A stretch of DNA of 64,000 bases. Origin: Methanofastidiosum sp. (GTDB lineage: Archaea; Methanobacteriota_B; Thermococci; Methanofastidiosales; Methanofastidiosaceae). Position numbers and translations under genes: made by a program. Below are positions 1 through 7,786 of the stretch, in pieces (position 1 is the stretch's first letter; every line of letters begins with the position of its first letter). A model generated the notes under the pieces. That model had not been told where the DNA came from. It did not search any database and saw only the letters and a program-made list of their open reading frames with translations. Location of the stretch: NCBI GenBank assembly GCA_035362715.1, contig DAOSDU010000002.1:1-64000 (forward strand). Direction: 5' to 3'.

Positions 1-317
1 AGTTTGAAAAGCTCTTGATTGAAAAAAGACACAAGGGATACCCTGTTGTTTTTGATGGCAATCTTTTAGGTATCATAACTATAAATGAGCTTCTCCAAGT
101 TCCAAGGATTAAATGGATCGATACTAAAGTTCAAGATGTCATGGTGAAAGATATAATCATTGCATCCCCGAATATGGAAGTATTTAAACTTCACAACAAA
201 CTCACAGAAAAAAAACTTGGAAGAGCACCAGTCCTTGAAAATGGGAAGCTAATAGGATTCATATCAAAAACAGATATACTCAAATTCTCCGAAATACTTA
301 TGCTAAAGAGGATTTAA
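1..317 (+). CDS. CBS-domain protein, C-terminal part (5' end outside window)
   Basis: The reading frame is open to the left edge: codons from position 3 read F-E-K-L before the first possible start at 15, so the true start lies outside the window. About 100 residues are visible. They form a tandem CBS pair: 'GYPVVFDGNLLGIIT' in the first repeat and 'GRAPVLENGKLIGFISKTDIL' split over the second, each ending in the usual G-x-I-(T/S) strand. CBS pairs bind adenine nucleotides and gate the activity of an attached domain. The same style of CBS pair often sits at the C terminus of archaeal site-2 proteases, and a second M50 protease lies two genes downstream, so the missing N-terminal part may be one; this is inference. 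The stop codon abuts the ATG of the next gene, which indicates an operon. Confidence 0.8.
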   Translation, partial: FEKLLIEKRHKGYPVVFDGNLLGIITINELLQVPRIKWIDTKVQDVMVKDIIIASPNMEVFKLHNKLTEKKLGRAPVLENGKLIGFISKTDILKFSEILMLKRI

Positions 318-971
318 ATGAAGGAATTTCTGAAAGTAGGCGATACTAACTACATAATTCTTGGTACTGCGCATGTCTATGAGAAGAGTGTTATTGAAGT
401 CCGGGAAGCAATAAGAGAAGAAAAACCAGATATAGTTGCTCTTGAGCTTGATCCTGCAAGGCTCGATGCGCTCTTGCATAATGATGATAGAAAGCCAACG
501 CTTCGTGAGATGAAAGATTTTGGCTTCAGAAATGCACTTTTGTTACTGTTTATGTCCTATCTTCAGAAGAAGATATCAAGCGATACGGGGATTATGGCCG
601 GAAGGGAAATGATTGAGGCCGCTGTAGAAGCTAGGTCTTTAGGTATACCTGTGGCATTAATCGATAGGGATCTTAGGATAACTATACAGAAGCTCTTAGA
701 AAAAGTTGGATTCAAAGAAAAGGTCATGATTTTAAAAGATGCAATTTTACCTGACAAAGAGTACTCAATTGATTATGTTTATGAAAATCCTGTAGAGTTG
801 ATTCATGAAATAAAAGAAAGGTATCCCTTCATATATGAGGTGCTTGTGGACGAGCGTGACAGATTCATGGCAGAAAACTTAAAAAGAATACAGAAGGAAA
901 AGGTTTTAGCTATCGTGGGAGCAGGGCATGTTTCCGGGATAAAGAGATATTTAGGTGAAACAGATGTATAA
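318..971 (+). CDS. TraB/PrgY-type domain protein, short form
   Basis: 217 residues, starting immediately after the stop of the CBS gene. The N terminus carries the TraB signature 'ILGTAHVYEKS' near residues 14-24 and 'IVALELDPARLDALL' near 39-53. The C terminus has 'IVGAGHVSGI', with the second conserved G-H. TraB/PrgY proteins belong to a Tiki-like, erythromycin-esterase-like fold proposed to be a metal-dependent hydrolase; the enterococcal members shut down pheromone signalling. Most archaeal homologues are near 390 residues with a C-terminal membrane domain. This one ends after the soluble domain, and the next gene, which overlaps it, encodes a membrane protease. The membrane half is therefore missing or replaced. 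The specific function in archaea is unknown. Confidence 0.8.
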   Translation: MKEFLKVGDTNYIILGTAHVYEKSVIEVREAIREEKPDIVALELDPARLDALLHNDDRKPTLREMKDFGFRNALLLLFMSYLQKKISSDTGIMAGREMIEAAVEARSLGIPVALIDRDLRITIQKLLEKVGFKEKVMILKDAILPDKEYSIDYVYENPVELIHEIKERYPFIYEVLVDERDRFMAENLKRIQKEKVLAIVGAGHVSGIKRYLGETDV

Positions 972-1548
972 TTTTACTAAAAAAGAAGTTATTGAGCTTG
1001 TAGTTGCATGGGCGGCATTGTCCCTTGCATTTGGATTTGCATTCAACGGTGGTGCATTTGCATTAAGCAGTGTCACAAAAATGATATCTTTTATCTCAAC
1101 CCTTCCAAAATATTTTGTGATAGTGGGTGCTGCTTTTTTGCTTCATGAGCTTTCTCATAAATTTACTGCAATTAGATATGGATACCCTGCCCAGTTTCAT
1201 CTTTGGCAGATGGGGCTTTTGCTTGCGTTAGGGATGTCCTTTGCTCTTGGAATAGTGTTTGCGGCACCCGGCGCAGTTTACATATATGGATTGACAGATG
1301 AGAAGAAAGACGCAAAGATATCTCTTTCTGGACCTTTAGCAAATATGATAGTCGCAGTTTCTACTCTTGCTCTTTTTAGATTTACATTTATCCCTCTATT
1401 GGCACAAATTGCATATGTCAGTGCTTTTATTGGTGTGTTCAATCTTTTGCCATTTGGGCCTCTTGATGGAACAAAGATATTCCGTCATGAGAAAATGTGG
1501 TGGATTGGACTTATGGCAATTGGAGTTATTATAATCATGACTATATAG
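964..1548 (+). CDS. M50 (site-2 protease-like) membrane metalloprotease
   Basis: About 194 residues with four to five hydrophobic segments. The zinc motif 'HELSH' is at residues 61-65, followed by the second metal-site motif 'LLPFGPLDG' near residues 158-166, where the Asp supplies the third ligand. This is a compact site-2-protease core without PDZ or CBS domains. A GTG at 955 would also open the frame, but the ATG at 964 has 'aggtg' just upstream at 953-957 and is preferred. Its first codons overlap the stop of the TraB gene (969-971), so translation is probably coupled. Substrates cannot be inferred from sequence; the CBS and TraB neighbours suggest a small membrane-proteolysis or signalling operon. 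Confidence 0.82.
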   Translation: MYNFTKKEVIELVVAWAALSLAFGFAFNGGAFALSSVTKMISFISTLPKYFVIVGAAFLLHELSHKFTAIRYGYPAQFHLWQMGLLLALGMSFALGIVFAAPGAVYIYGLTDEKKDAKISLSGPLANMIVAVSTLALFRFTFIPLLAQIAYVSAFIGVFNLLPFGPLDGTKIFRHEKMWWIGLMAIGVIIIMTI

Positions 1549-2734
1549 GAACTCGTGATGGGAGTTTTCCTCCCCACACAATATCAAAATAATTTTTCGG
1601 GTCTGTATCGCCTTCAGTACTGATTAATAGAATTTCTGAATCCTTCCCAATTTCTAGAGCTTTTTTGATATGCATTAAGACACCAAGGCCAATTGCACCA
1701 CTTTCCCCAGACACTATTTTTCTGTCGCCTTTCAACGGATTTCCTAATGCCCTCATTGATAATGCAGATAGCTCATCCTTACACGAAACAAAGACATCAG
1801 AATAGTCAAGGTGAATGCCCCATGCTATTGGATTTGGGACGCCACATGACAATCCCGCCATTATAGTTGAAAGATCTCCTTTTGCCCTGTGAGGCTTTCC
1901 ATCATTTATCTGAATCGATTCATAAAAACAAGCCGCATTATCAGGTTCAACAATTATCGAGACTGGCCTTTTTTTACCATAGATTGAATTAAAATAACCG
2001 ACTCCCGAAGCAGAAAAAGAGCCAACACCTGCTTGGAGAATTATATGAGTTGGCATATCGCTACCGTTCTCCTTTATCTCCTCCATAGCTTCATCAAATA
2101 GAACAGTATAGCCCTGCATGATCCATCTTGGCATGTCTTGATAGCCTTCCCATGCAGTATCGGATATTACCTGCCAGCCTTCTTTCTCACCGTCTCTTGC
2201 CATCTTTTCCACAGCATCGTCATAGTTCCCCTCTATTACAACAGCTTTAGCTCCAGTCTTTCTTATAGCTTCAACTCTCTGAGGAGCTGTACCTTTTGGT
2301 AAATAAATAACGGCCTTCTGCCTAAGCTTCATGGAAGCCCATGCGACACCAAGCCCATGATTTCCGTCAGTTGCAGCAGAAAATGTCAATTCACCAATAC
2401 CTTCCTTAAAAGAGGGAGAAAATATTTCAGAGATAGAAATATTCCTGCCGGCCATTTTCTCTAATGATTTATAAATTGCATAGATCCCGCCAAGTGACTT
2501 AAACGAATTAAGGCCAAATCTATACGATTCATCCTTCACCCATATCTTTCCAACACCAATTTTCTCTGAAAGTTTTTCCAAAGGTACTAGAGGCGTCTTA
2601 TGATACTCCGGCATATCAGAATAGATTGACCTCAACTTTTTTGCCACATCAATAGAAACAAAATCTGTTGAAGTTTTCTTAATCGAGTAATCGCGTGCCC
2701 TGTCATTAATAATGTATGATAAATATTCACTCAT
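1541..2734 (-). CDS. dpaL: Diaminopropionate ammonia-lyase (PLP-dependent)
   Basis: About 397 residues of fold-type II PLP enzyme. It matches DpaL/YgeX along its length: 'TPLVPLEKLSEKIGVGKIWV' near the N terminus, the Schiff-base lysine in 'FGLNSFKSLGG' (K79 from this start), 'SAATDGNHGLGVAWA' around the substrate-binding Asp, and 'AGVGSFSASGVGYF'. The family converts 2,3-diaminopropionate to pyruvate and two ammonia. An in-frame start at 2755 exists, but the ATG at 2734 begins the usual N terminus and overlaps the mevalonate kinase stop by 8 bases, so it looks translationally coupled. Being last in an operon with mevalonate kinase and a MEMO protein is unusual and has no evident metabolic link. 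Its 3' end overlaps the 3' end of the convergent M50 gene by 8 bases. Confidence 0.88.
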   Translation of the reverse strand: MSEYLSYIINDRARDYSIKKTSTDFVSIDVAKKLRSIYSDMPEYHKTPLVPLEKLSEKIGVGKIWVKDESYRFGLNSFKSLGGIYAIYKSLEKMAGRNISISEIFSPSFKEGIGELTFSAATDGNHGLGVAWASMKLRQKAVIYLPKGTAPQRVEAIRKTGAKAVVIEGNYDDAVEKMARDGEKEGWQVISDTAWEGYQDMPRWIMQGYTVLFDEAMEEIKENGSDMPTHIILQAGVGSFSASGVGYFNSIYGKKRPVSIIVEPDNAACFYESIQINDGKPHRAKGDLSTIMAGLSCGVPNPIAWGIHLDYSDVFVSCKDELSALSMRALGNPLKGDRKIVSGESGAIGLGVLMHIKKALEIGKDSEILLISTEGDTDPKNYFDIVWGGKLPSRVPI

Positions 2735-3704
2735 GCTCGATCCTGACCCCTTCATCAGTTGTTTTAGTTCTGATAGGTATCCCGCCAGAAATCTTTATGG
2801 CAGTTTCTACTTCCCTCTGTTTGTTCGGTGCGAGTGCATACATGCACCCACCGCCACCCGCTCCAGTTATCTTTGCACCAAGAGCACCAGAAATCCTTGA
2901 TGCAAATACAAGCTCTGATAACTCTTTTGTTGAAACGCCAATAGCTTCAAGAAGGCCATTATTGATGTTCATCAAAGCTCCCAGTTCGTTTAAATCACCG
3001 TTATCGTGCAATATCTTTTTTCCTTTTTCTGCTATCTCTCCCATGGCATCCATAATGTCATTAACGATTCCAGGATACTCTTCCTTCAACATCTTTACTT
3101 TCTCAAGAAGAATCTTTGTGCTTCCTTTTTCTCCAGTATATCCAACTATCAGTGGGAGATTCGGTGCGGAGAATCTTTCAATCTTTCCTTTCTTAAAATA
3201 AACTCCGCCACCAAGAGCTGAAACTGCAGGATCAATACCACTTGAGCTTCCCTGAACTTCAAACTCAACTTCTTTTCCCATTCTTGCTATCTCCTCGTTT
3301 TTAAGTTTCATTTCAAGAAGTTCTGAAAGAAGCTTTAACGTTGGGACAACAACGGCAGCAGATGAGCCAAGCCCAGCACCAACAGGTATATCTGATTTTA
3401 TGGAAATTTCAAAGCCTTTTCTTGAACCATATTCAGTGAATATCCGCTCTATAGCTGACTTAACATAGGATACCACAAAGCCAGCCTTGCCATAATCTGT
3501 CCCTAAAAAAACTTCCTCTTCAGAAAATGATATACTGAGGCCAGGTATTTTAAGATCATTTGCATGGATTTTGATTATTTTCTCATTCAATAATTTTCCA
3601 TCGGTATATGTGCGTAAATCTATTGCCGAAGCTATTGCGCCTTTCCCGTAAACAACGGAATGCTCCCCAAATAGGATTATCTTACCTGGTGCAGATACTA
3701 GCAT
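2727..3704 (-). CDS. mvk: Mevalonate kinase
   Basis: 325 residues of GHMP kinase. It opens with 'SAPGKIILFGEHSVVYG' (motif 1, residues 4-20), carries the ATP-binding 'PVGAGLGSSAA' at 107-117, and ends with 'GAKITGAGGGGCMYAL' (motif 3) near residue 280. It phosphorylates mevalonate at C5, the first committed kinase step of archaeal isoprenoid lipid synthesis. Its start overlaps the end of the upstream MEMO gene by 7 bases (3698-3704), and its stop overlaps the start of dpaL. Mevalonate kinase next to a MEMO protein is a recurrent archaeal arrangement. The length is normal and all three GHMP motifs are intact. Confidence 0.95.
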   Translation of the reverse strand: MLVSAPGKIILFGEHSVVYGKGAIASAIDLRTYTDGKLLNEKIIKIHANDLKIPGLSISFSEEEVFLGTDYGKAGFVVSYVKSAIERIFTEYGSRKGFEISIKSDIPVGAGLGSSAAVVVPTLKLLSELLEMKLKNEEIARMGKEVEFEVQGSSSGIDPAVSALGGGVYFKKGKIERFSAPNLPLIVGYTGEKGSTKILLEKVKMLKEEYPGIVNDIMDAMGEIAEKGKKILHDNGDLNELGALMNINNGLLEAIGVSTKELSELVFASRISGALGAKITGAGGGGCMYALAPNKQREVETAIKISGGIPIRTKTTDEGVRIEHE

Positions 3705-4561
3705 CTGATCCCCACCGAGCCGTAACCTACAACAGTGCTATAATCTCCTGACGTTTCATAAGAATTTGAATAATCTAAAATTCTTGCTTTTTTTGCACCT
3801 AACTCTTTCATAGATGAAAGCATAGCAGAAAGTGGGCCATAGCCACATGTAGTATACTCCTTACTTTCTATGAATTGATATAATCCGTCTATATCAAAAT
3901 TCTCTGCCATTTTAAGAATCTCCATATCATTGTTCTTTATCCACAAAAGAGTCTCTTCTTTGCTACCCCTAATTGGGCTATATCCAAATCGACTGCCATA
4001 GTGGACCAGATCACTTGAAGCGATTACCCCTAAAGATTCTTTGCTTGATTTAGCAATCGCCTTTCCTATATCAAGGGCCGTCTCTTTATCCTGAATCCCC
4101 ATGCATATCGGGACAAAAGTAATGTCTTTTTTTATGTATTGTAAAAATGGCAGCTGTACCTCTATTGAGTGTTCATATTTATGGGCGGCAGAATCAACTC
4201 CAATGAACCCTGAATTTTCAACTATTTTTGAGGCGAGCTCTTCATTTATTTTTATTTCCCCAAAAGGTGTTTCCCATGACCCTTTATCCATCAGTGCTAC
4301 AGGAAGACCCAGTCCAGTATGATTTGGCCCAAGGATAACAAAAGTTTCCGGGAGAGAATTTGATAAATAATAGTATGAGTGTGCCTGAGTTTTGCCAGAA
4401 AAAACATACCCCGCATGAGGACACAACACCCCGGCATATTTTCCTTCATCGATAAAATCAATATTCCTTTTTGCTTCTTCCATAAAATTTCCAATCATTT
4501 TTTGAAGTGCTGATTTGTCTTCTGGATAAAAACTCCCGGCAACATATGGGGGCCGATACAT
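3698..4561 (-). CDS. MEMO1 family protein (AmmeMemoRadiSam protein B)
   Basis: 287 residues beginning 'MYRPPYVAGSFYPED', the typical MEMO start. Conserved residues are visible in 'CPHAGYVFSGKTQAHSYYY', 'LGPNHTG', 'KYEHSIEVQLPFL' and 'SSDLVHYGSRFGYSP'; these His, Asp and Glu residues line the metal site seen in class III extradiol dioxygenase relatives. Eukaryotic MEMO1 has been linked to copper/iron handling and signalling; the archaeal role is not settled. It is the first gene of the MEMO - mevalonate kinase - dpaL operon. A TATA-like element at 4582-4590 sits about 25 bases from the ATG, so the transcript probably has little or no leader. Confidence 0.92.
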   Translation of the reverse strand: MYRPPYVAGSFYPEDKSALQKMIGNFMEEAKRNIDFIDEGKYAGVLCPHAGYVFSGKTQAHSYYYLSNSLPETFVILGPNHTGLGLPVALMDKGSWETPFGEIKINEELASKIVENSGFIGVDSAAHKYEHSIEVQLPFLQYIKKDITFVPICMGIQDKETALDIGKAIAKSSKESLGVIASSDLVHYGSRFGYSPIRGSKEETLLWIKNNDMEILKMAENFDIDGLYQFIESKEYTTCGYGPLSAMLSSMKELGAKKARILDYSNSYETSGDYSTVVGYGSVGIRC

Positions 4562-4581
4562 ATTTAGTCTTTTGACCTTGA

Positions 4582-4591
4582 AATTTATATG
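4582..4591 (-). promoter_or_regulatory. TATA-type promoter of the MEMO-mvk-dpaL operon
   Basis: On the minus strand this reads CATATAAATT, preceded by an A/G-rich BRE-like stretch. It lies roughly 25 bases from the start codon at 4561, the spacing expected for an archaeal TATA box driving a nearly leaderless mRNA. Predicted from sequence only. Confidence 0.5.
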
Positions 4592-4714
4592 CCTTTCTTA
4601 TTATTTTATTTTTATATTATTCAAGATTATCCTTTTTAAATTTCTATAAATGGTAAAAATATAAACATTATCTTTAATCTTCATTAATTTTAAACTTTAT
4701 TTTTGAGAGAAACA

Positions 4715-4722
4715 TTTATAAG
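4715..4722 (+). promoter_or_regulatory. TATA box of the tRNA-Arg / tRNA-Met unit
   Basis: TTTATAAG preceded by 'gaaaca' (BRE-like). It lies about 37 bases before the mature 5' end of tRNA-Arg, leaving a short 5' leader for RNase P. The two tRNAs are only 14 bases apart with no second TATA box, so a single transcript is likely. Confidence 0.55.
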
Positions 4723-4758
4723 TTGCCAACAAAGATTACACTATAATCTAAGGCGTCG

Positions 4759-4831
4759 GGACCCGTAGCCCAGCGGATAAGGCGACGGCCTTCTAAGCCG
4801 TAGATCGAGGGTTCGAATCCCTCCGGGTCCG
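4759..4831 (+). tRNA. tRNA-Arg (anticodon TCT)
   Basis: A complete cloverleaf can be drawn. The acceptor stem GGACCCG (4759-4765) pairs with CGGGTCC (4824-4830), discriminator G4831. The anticodon stem ACGGC/GCCGT encloses the loop CTTCTAA, giving anticodon TCT at 4792-4794. The T-arm is GAGGG-TTCGAAT-CCCTC. No intron. CCA is not encoded (the next bases are CTT). Confidence 0.96.
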
Positions 4832-4845
4832 CTTATGTTTATTCT

Positions 4846-4923
4846 AGCGGGGTAGGGCAGCTAGGAGTGCCCGGCGGGCTCATAACCCGCAGGCCAGTGG
4901 TTCAAATCCACTCCCCGCTACCA
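4846..4923 (+). tRNA. Initiator tRNA-Met (anticodon CAT), CCA encoded
   Basis: Acceptor AGCGGGG (4846-4852) pairs with CCCCGCT (4913-4919), giving an A1:U72 pair. The anticodon stem GCGGG/CCCGC places three G-C pairs next to loop CTCATAA. A1:U72 and the GGG/CCC stem are hallmarks of archaeal initiator tRNA. The T-arm is AGTGG-TTCAAAT-CCACT, discriminator A4920, and CCA is encoded at 4921-4923. Confidence 0.95.
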
Positions 4924-4941
4924 AATTTTTTTTAAGAAAAA

Positions 4942-5181
4942 TTATCTGTTCATTACTCCATAAATAATGGCAATGTACCCTATGATGCTGATTATCAGAT
5001 CAACTTCACTTCTCCCATAAAAAGAAATCCTCAATACAGTAAAAAGATAAGGAATTGAAAAGAGTGCAAAGCCAATTGCAAAGGATTTGTAAATATCTTT
5101 CTTTGCGCTTAGATATTTTAAATAGGACATTATTGAGATTATTGCAGTAAAAATCAGATTAATCAATATTGTCGATGCCAC
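4942..5181 (-). CDS. Small three-helix membrane protein of unknown function
   Basis: 79 residues, almost entirely hydrophobic, with three predicted membrane helices at about residues 5-20, 32-50 and 62-77. A short basic linker 'KYLSAKKDIYK' lies between helices 1 and 2 and a charged 'GRSEVD' before helix 3. No family recognised. It stands alone between the tRNA pair and the divergent NCS1 permease promoter; the A+T-rich region 5182-5416 would hold its promoter. Hydrophobic spurious frames are common in A+T-rich DNA, so confidence is moderate. Confidence 0.55.
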   Translation of the reverse strand: MASTILINLIFTAIISIMSYLKYLSAKKDIYKSFAIGFALFSIPYLFTVLRISFYGRSEVDLIISIIGYIAIIYGVMNR

Positions 5182-5294
5182 AACAATTGATTTTAATTAT
5201 ATTTTATAAATATTTCCAGTAAGCTTATTCCGGCATTTTTTTTTAAAAATATTTTTTCATCACAAATAGAAAAAATTTTCGATTATTGACCATA

Positions 5295-5336
5295 TTATTA
5301 GCCACTTATCCAATAAAATCTTATTTCGGCTAATAA
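5295..5336. promoter_or_regulatory. Inverted repeat upstream of the NCS1 permease (candidate operator)
   Basis: A perfect 9-base inverted repeat: TTATTAGCC at 5295-5303 and GGCTAATAA at 5328-5336, separated by 24 bases, so the arm centres are 33 bases apart (about three helical turns). It ends 13 bases before the TATA-like element at 5350-5358, where archaeal activators and some repressors bind. Regulator unknown. Confidence 0.45.
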
Positions 5337-5349
5337 CTTACCAAAACAT

Positions 5350-5410
5350 TTTTAAATATCCAATTACATAATAATACGTCGACAATATAATCGGCAAAAA
5401 ATTTGGAGGT
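5350..5410 (+). promoter_or_regulatory. Promoter and ribosome-binding site of the NCS1 permease
   Basis: TATA-like TTTTAAATA at 5350-5358, then a strong Shine-Dalgarno GGAGGT at 5405-5410, six bases before the ATG at 5417. The leader between them is about 30 bases and contains no obvious riboswitch fold. Confidence 0.6.
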
Positions 5411-5416
5411 AAAAAG

Positions 5417-7063
5417 ATGGCAAAGTCTATTGTTAAAGAGGAAAACGGTAGGTTTGAACTTACTGAAACATTGCCTGATTCTCAGTTTTACAACAAAGAC
5501 TTGGCACCTGTACCCTTTGCAAAAAGGACATGGGGATACTACGAGTACATTGCTATATGGGTAGGAATGTCCGTATGTGTTCCAACATGGATGTTAGGTG
5601 CAAGTATGGTTGACGCTGGATTCAATTGGGCAATCGTCATTGGTACCATAGCTCTCGGTCAAATAATTGTATTGATTCCAATGGTTCTAAACTCCTTCGC
5701 CGGAGCAAAGTACGGTATACCATTCCCTGTTTTCTTGAGAAGCGCATTTGGTATTTACGGGGCCAACATCCCCGCACTGTTAAGGGCAGTTGTAGCCATA
5801 GGATGGTTTGGGATCCAGACAATGGTTATGGCCTTCGCAATTGACGGTATCTTAGTAGAATTAAGTCCAGCTGGATACGGTGCAATGACTGGAACTATAC
5901 CATTTTTCAACTTAAATGCACACACAGTCATATCATTCCTTTTGTCTTGGATAATGACAGTTGTAATTTGTTACTACTCTTCACCTAAGAAATCTGCACC
6001 TGGTGTAAAATGGTTGAACGACCTTTCAGCACCATTACTACTCCTTATCGGAATAGGTTTACTCTGGTGGGGATACTCAAATGCAGGTGGATGGGGACCA
6101 ATTTTAAACCAACCGACAACAGCTTCTATGGCTATTTGGCCAGCATTCTTGACTGCAATGGTAGCATACTGGGCAACTTTAGCGATTAATATCTCGGACT
6201 TGACTAGGTTTGCTAAGAATCAAAAAGTTCAGTATATAGGCCAGACACTTGGAATGCCAACAACAATGACCTTATACTCCTTCATAGGGGTAGCAGTCAC
6301 ATCAGCATCAGTTGTTATTTTCGGAAGTGCAATCTGGGACCCTGTAGCTTTGATGATTAAAACTGGAAGTGTATTCTTCATTTACGTTGGATTAATATTC
6401 GTCATTCTAGCAACACTTACAACAAACATCGCTGCAAACATGGTTGCTCCAATCAACGATGTAATGCACGTATATCCCAAGAAATTAAACTGGGAAGTTA
6501 CAACCATTATCATAAGCTTGATAGGTATACTAATGCAGCCTTGGAGATTCTTGGCAGATCCAAATGCATATATTTGGACATGGTTATTGGGATACGGAGC
6601 ATTCCTTGGACCTGTTGCAGGTGTCGTTATAGCAGACTTCTGGCTTATTAGGAAACAAACTATTAAATTAGATGACATATACAAGAATAACGGATACTAT
6701 GATTTCAAGAAGACTGCAAACCCAATAATGACCGTGCTATTACTAATATGTGCAGGATTGATTGTGTACTTCTCAACAAAGGGATTAATACTTGGAACAG
6801 GATGGCCTTCATGGATTACAACAGCAGTATTAATACTTGGTGTATTGAGTTCAATATACCTTGGATACTCTAAAACACACGGAGTCAATATGGTCGGTGC
6901 AGTTTCACTATTCCTTGGGATAGTAGTTTCAATGGGTCTACCTTTGTTAGTTCCAGCAGCAGGAATGTGGACATGGTTCATAGGATTATTTATATCTTTG
7001 ATACTCTACTACGTCCTCTACCCAGCATGGTATGCAAAGGACTTTAGTCCTGTACCAAAATAA
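5417..7063 (+). CDS. NCS1-family nucleobase/hydantoin-type cation symporter
   Basis: 548 residues with about 12 hydrophobic segments. The N-terminal NCS1 signature 'NKDLAPVPFAKRTWGYYEY' (residues 26-44) and 'GAKYGIPFPVFLRSAFGIYG' (about 95-114) place it in the nucleobase:cation symporter-1 family (Mhp1, PucI, CodB relatives). These import cytosine, uracil, allantoin or hydantoins with Na+ or H+. Substrate cannot be fixed from sequence, and no pyrimidine or allantoin catabolic genes lie nearby. The gene is monocistronic: strong Shine-Dalgarno, its own promoter with an upstream inverted repeat, and a T-rich tail downstream. Compared with neighbours it favours GGA and ACA codons, which suggests good expression. 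Confidence 0.9.
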   Translation: MAKSIVKEENGRFELTETLPDSQFYNKDLAPVPFAKRTWGYYEYIAIWVGMSVCVPTWMLGASMVDAGFNWAIVIGTIALGQIIVLIPMVLNSFAGAKYGIPFPVFLRSAFGIYGANIPALLRAVVAIGWFGIQTMVMAFAIDGILVELSPAGYGAMTGTIPFFNLNAHTVISFLLSWIMTVVICYYSSPKKSAPGVKWLNDLSAPLLLLIGIGLLWWGYSNAGGWGPILNQPTTASMAIWPAFLTAMVAYWATLAINISDLTRFAKNQKVQYIGQTLGMPTTMTLYSFIGVAVTSASVVIFGSAIWDPVALMIKTGSVFFIYVGLIFVILATLTTNIAANMVAPINDVMHVYPKKLNWEVTTIIISLIGILMQPWRFLADPNAYIWTWLLGYGAFLGPVAGVVIADFWLIRKQTIKLDDIYKNNGYYDFKKTANPIMTVLLLICAGLIVYFSTKGLILGTGWPSWITTAVLILGVLSSIYLGYSKTHGVNMVGAVSLFLGIVVSMGLPLLVPAAGMWTWFIGLFISLILYYVLYPAWYAKDFSPVPK

Positions 7064-7112
7064 AAAATTTAATTTTTAATTTTTCTTTAATTTTTAAGAA
7101 ATCTTTTTAATA
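7064..7112 (+). terminator. Oligo-T terminator region after the NCS1 permease
   Basis: Several successive T runs (TTTTTAATTTTTCTTTAATTT) follow the stop codon directly, without a hairpin. Archaeal RNA polymerase terminates at such U-rich tracts. Confidence 0.5.
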
Positions 7113-7140
7113 TAATTGAATTAAGTTTTTATGTGATTTT

Positions 7141-7773
7141 ATGATTGAATATTTGTTAGTTTTATTAGTTTTCATTATTTTTGCCATTTGGCATTTAGCC
7201 ACTTCAAAAGAGTCTTTTAAGAAAATATTTACATCAAAATTTAGATTAAGTCTTTCCTCGTATACTTTGATAAGAATACCTGTTTCACTCTTATTATTGG
7301 GCCTTACTTTATACTTTGTATTTTTATATAGGAAAACAACACCTGAGCTTTTTACCCCCCTAAAAGGTCTAATCGGAATAGTTCCGCCTTTGATAGCTAT
7401 GTGGTTATCTTCTTATGTAACACTTCAAATATCAAAAGCCGATAGACTACCCCAATATTTTGGGATACTCGACACTCCGAAGGTATTCTTCTATGACGGT
7501 GCGTATTCTATTTGTAGGCATCCTCTGTATTTTTCATGGCTATTGGCCGTGTGGGGATTCATTATTGCAAGCCCTTACCTTCTTTACCTTGAATTTGCAA
7601 TCCTGATCACTCTTTTTGTCGTCTACATGTCGAAAGAAGAAGAAAAAGCCATGATTGCTTTGTTTGGAGAGCGATATGTAAATTACACGAAGAGGGTACC
7701 GTTTATACTTCCTTACGGGTTTCTTAATAAAACTACTAACGTGAAAAATTATCCAAAACCAATGACAAAATAG
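7141..7773 (+). CDS. ICMT/PEMT-like membrane methyltransferase
   Basis: 210 residues, five or so membrane helices. The C-terminal half has the isoprenylcysteine carboxyl methyltransferase-type motif: 'YSICRHPLYFSWLLAVWG' (R-H-P-x-Y) followed by 'SKEEEKAMIALFGERYVNYT', with the E-E pair and F-G-x-x-Y. These residues bind S-adenosylmethionine in ICMT and PEMT relatives. The natural substrate is unknown; lipids or prenylated thiols are possible. It is followed after 13 bases by the YhhQ-like transporter, probably one transcript. Confidence 0.8.
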   Translation: MIEYLLVLLVFIIFAIWHLATSKESFKKIFTSKFRLSLSSYTLIRIPVSLLLLGLTLYFVFLYRKTTPELFTPLKGLIGIVPPLIAMWLSSYVTLQISKADRLPQYFGILDTPKVFFYDGAYSICRHPLYFSWLLAVWGFIIASPYLLYLEFAILITLFVVYMSKEEEKAMIALFGERYVNYTKRVPFILPYGFLNKTTNVKNYPKPMTK

Positions 7774-7786
7774 GGGGCATTGTCGC

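Noticed and set aside
2712..3221. Plus-strand open frames opposite dpaL and mevalonate kinase
   Set aside because: They are antisense shadows of two well-conserved enzymes; no ribosome-binding site and low-complexity translation.
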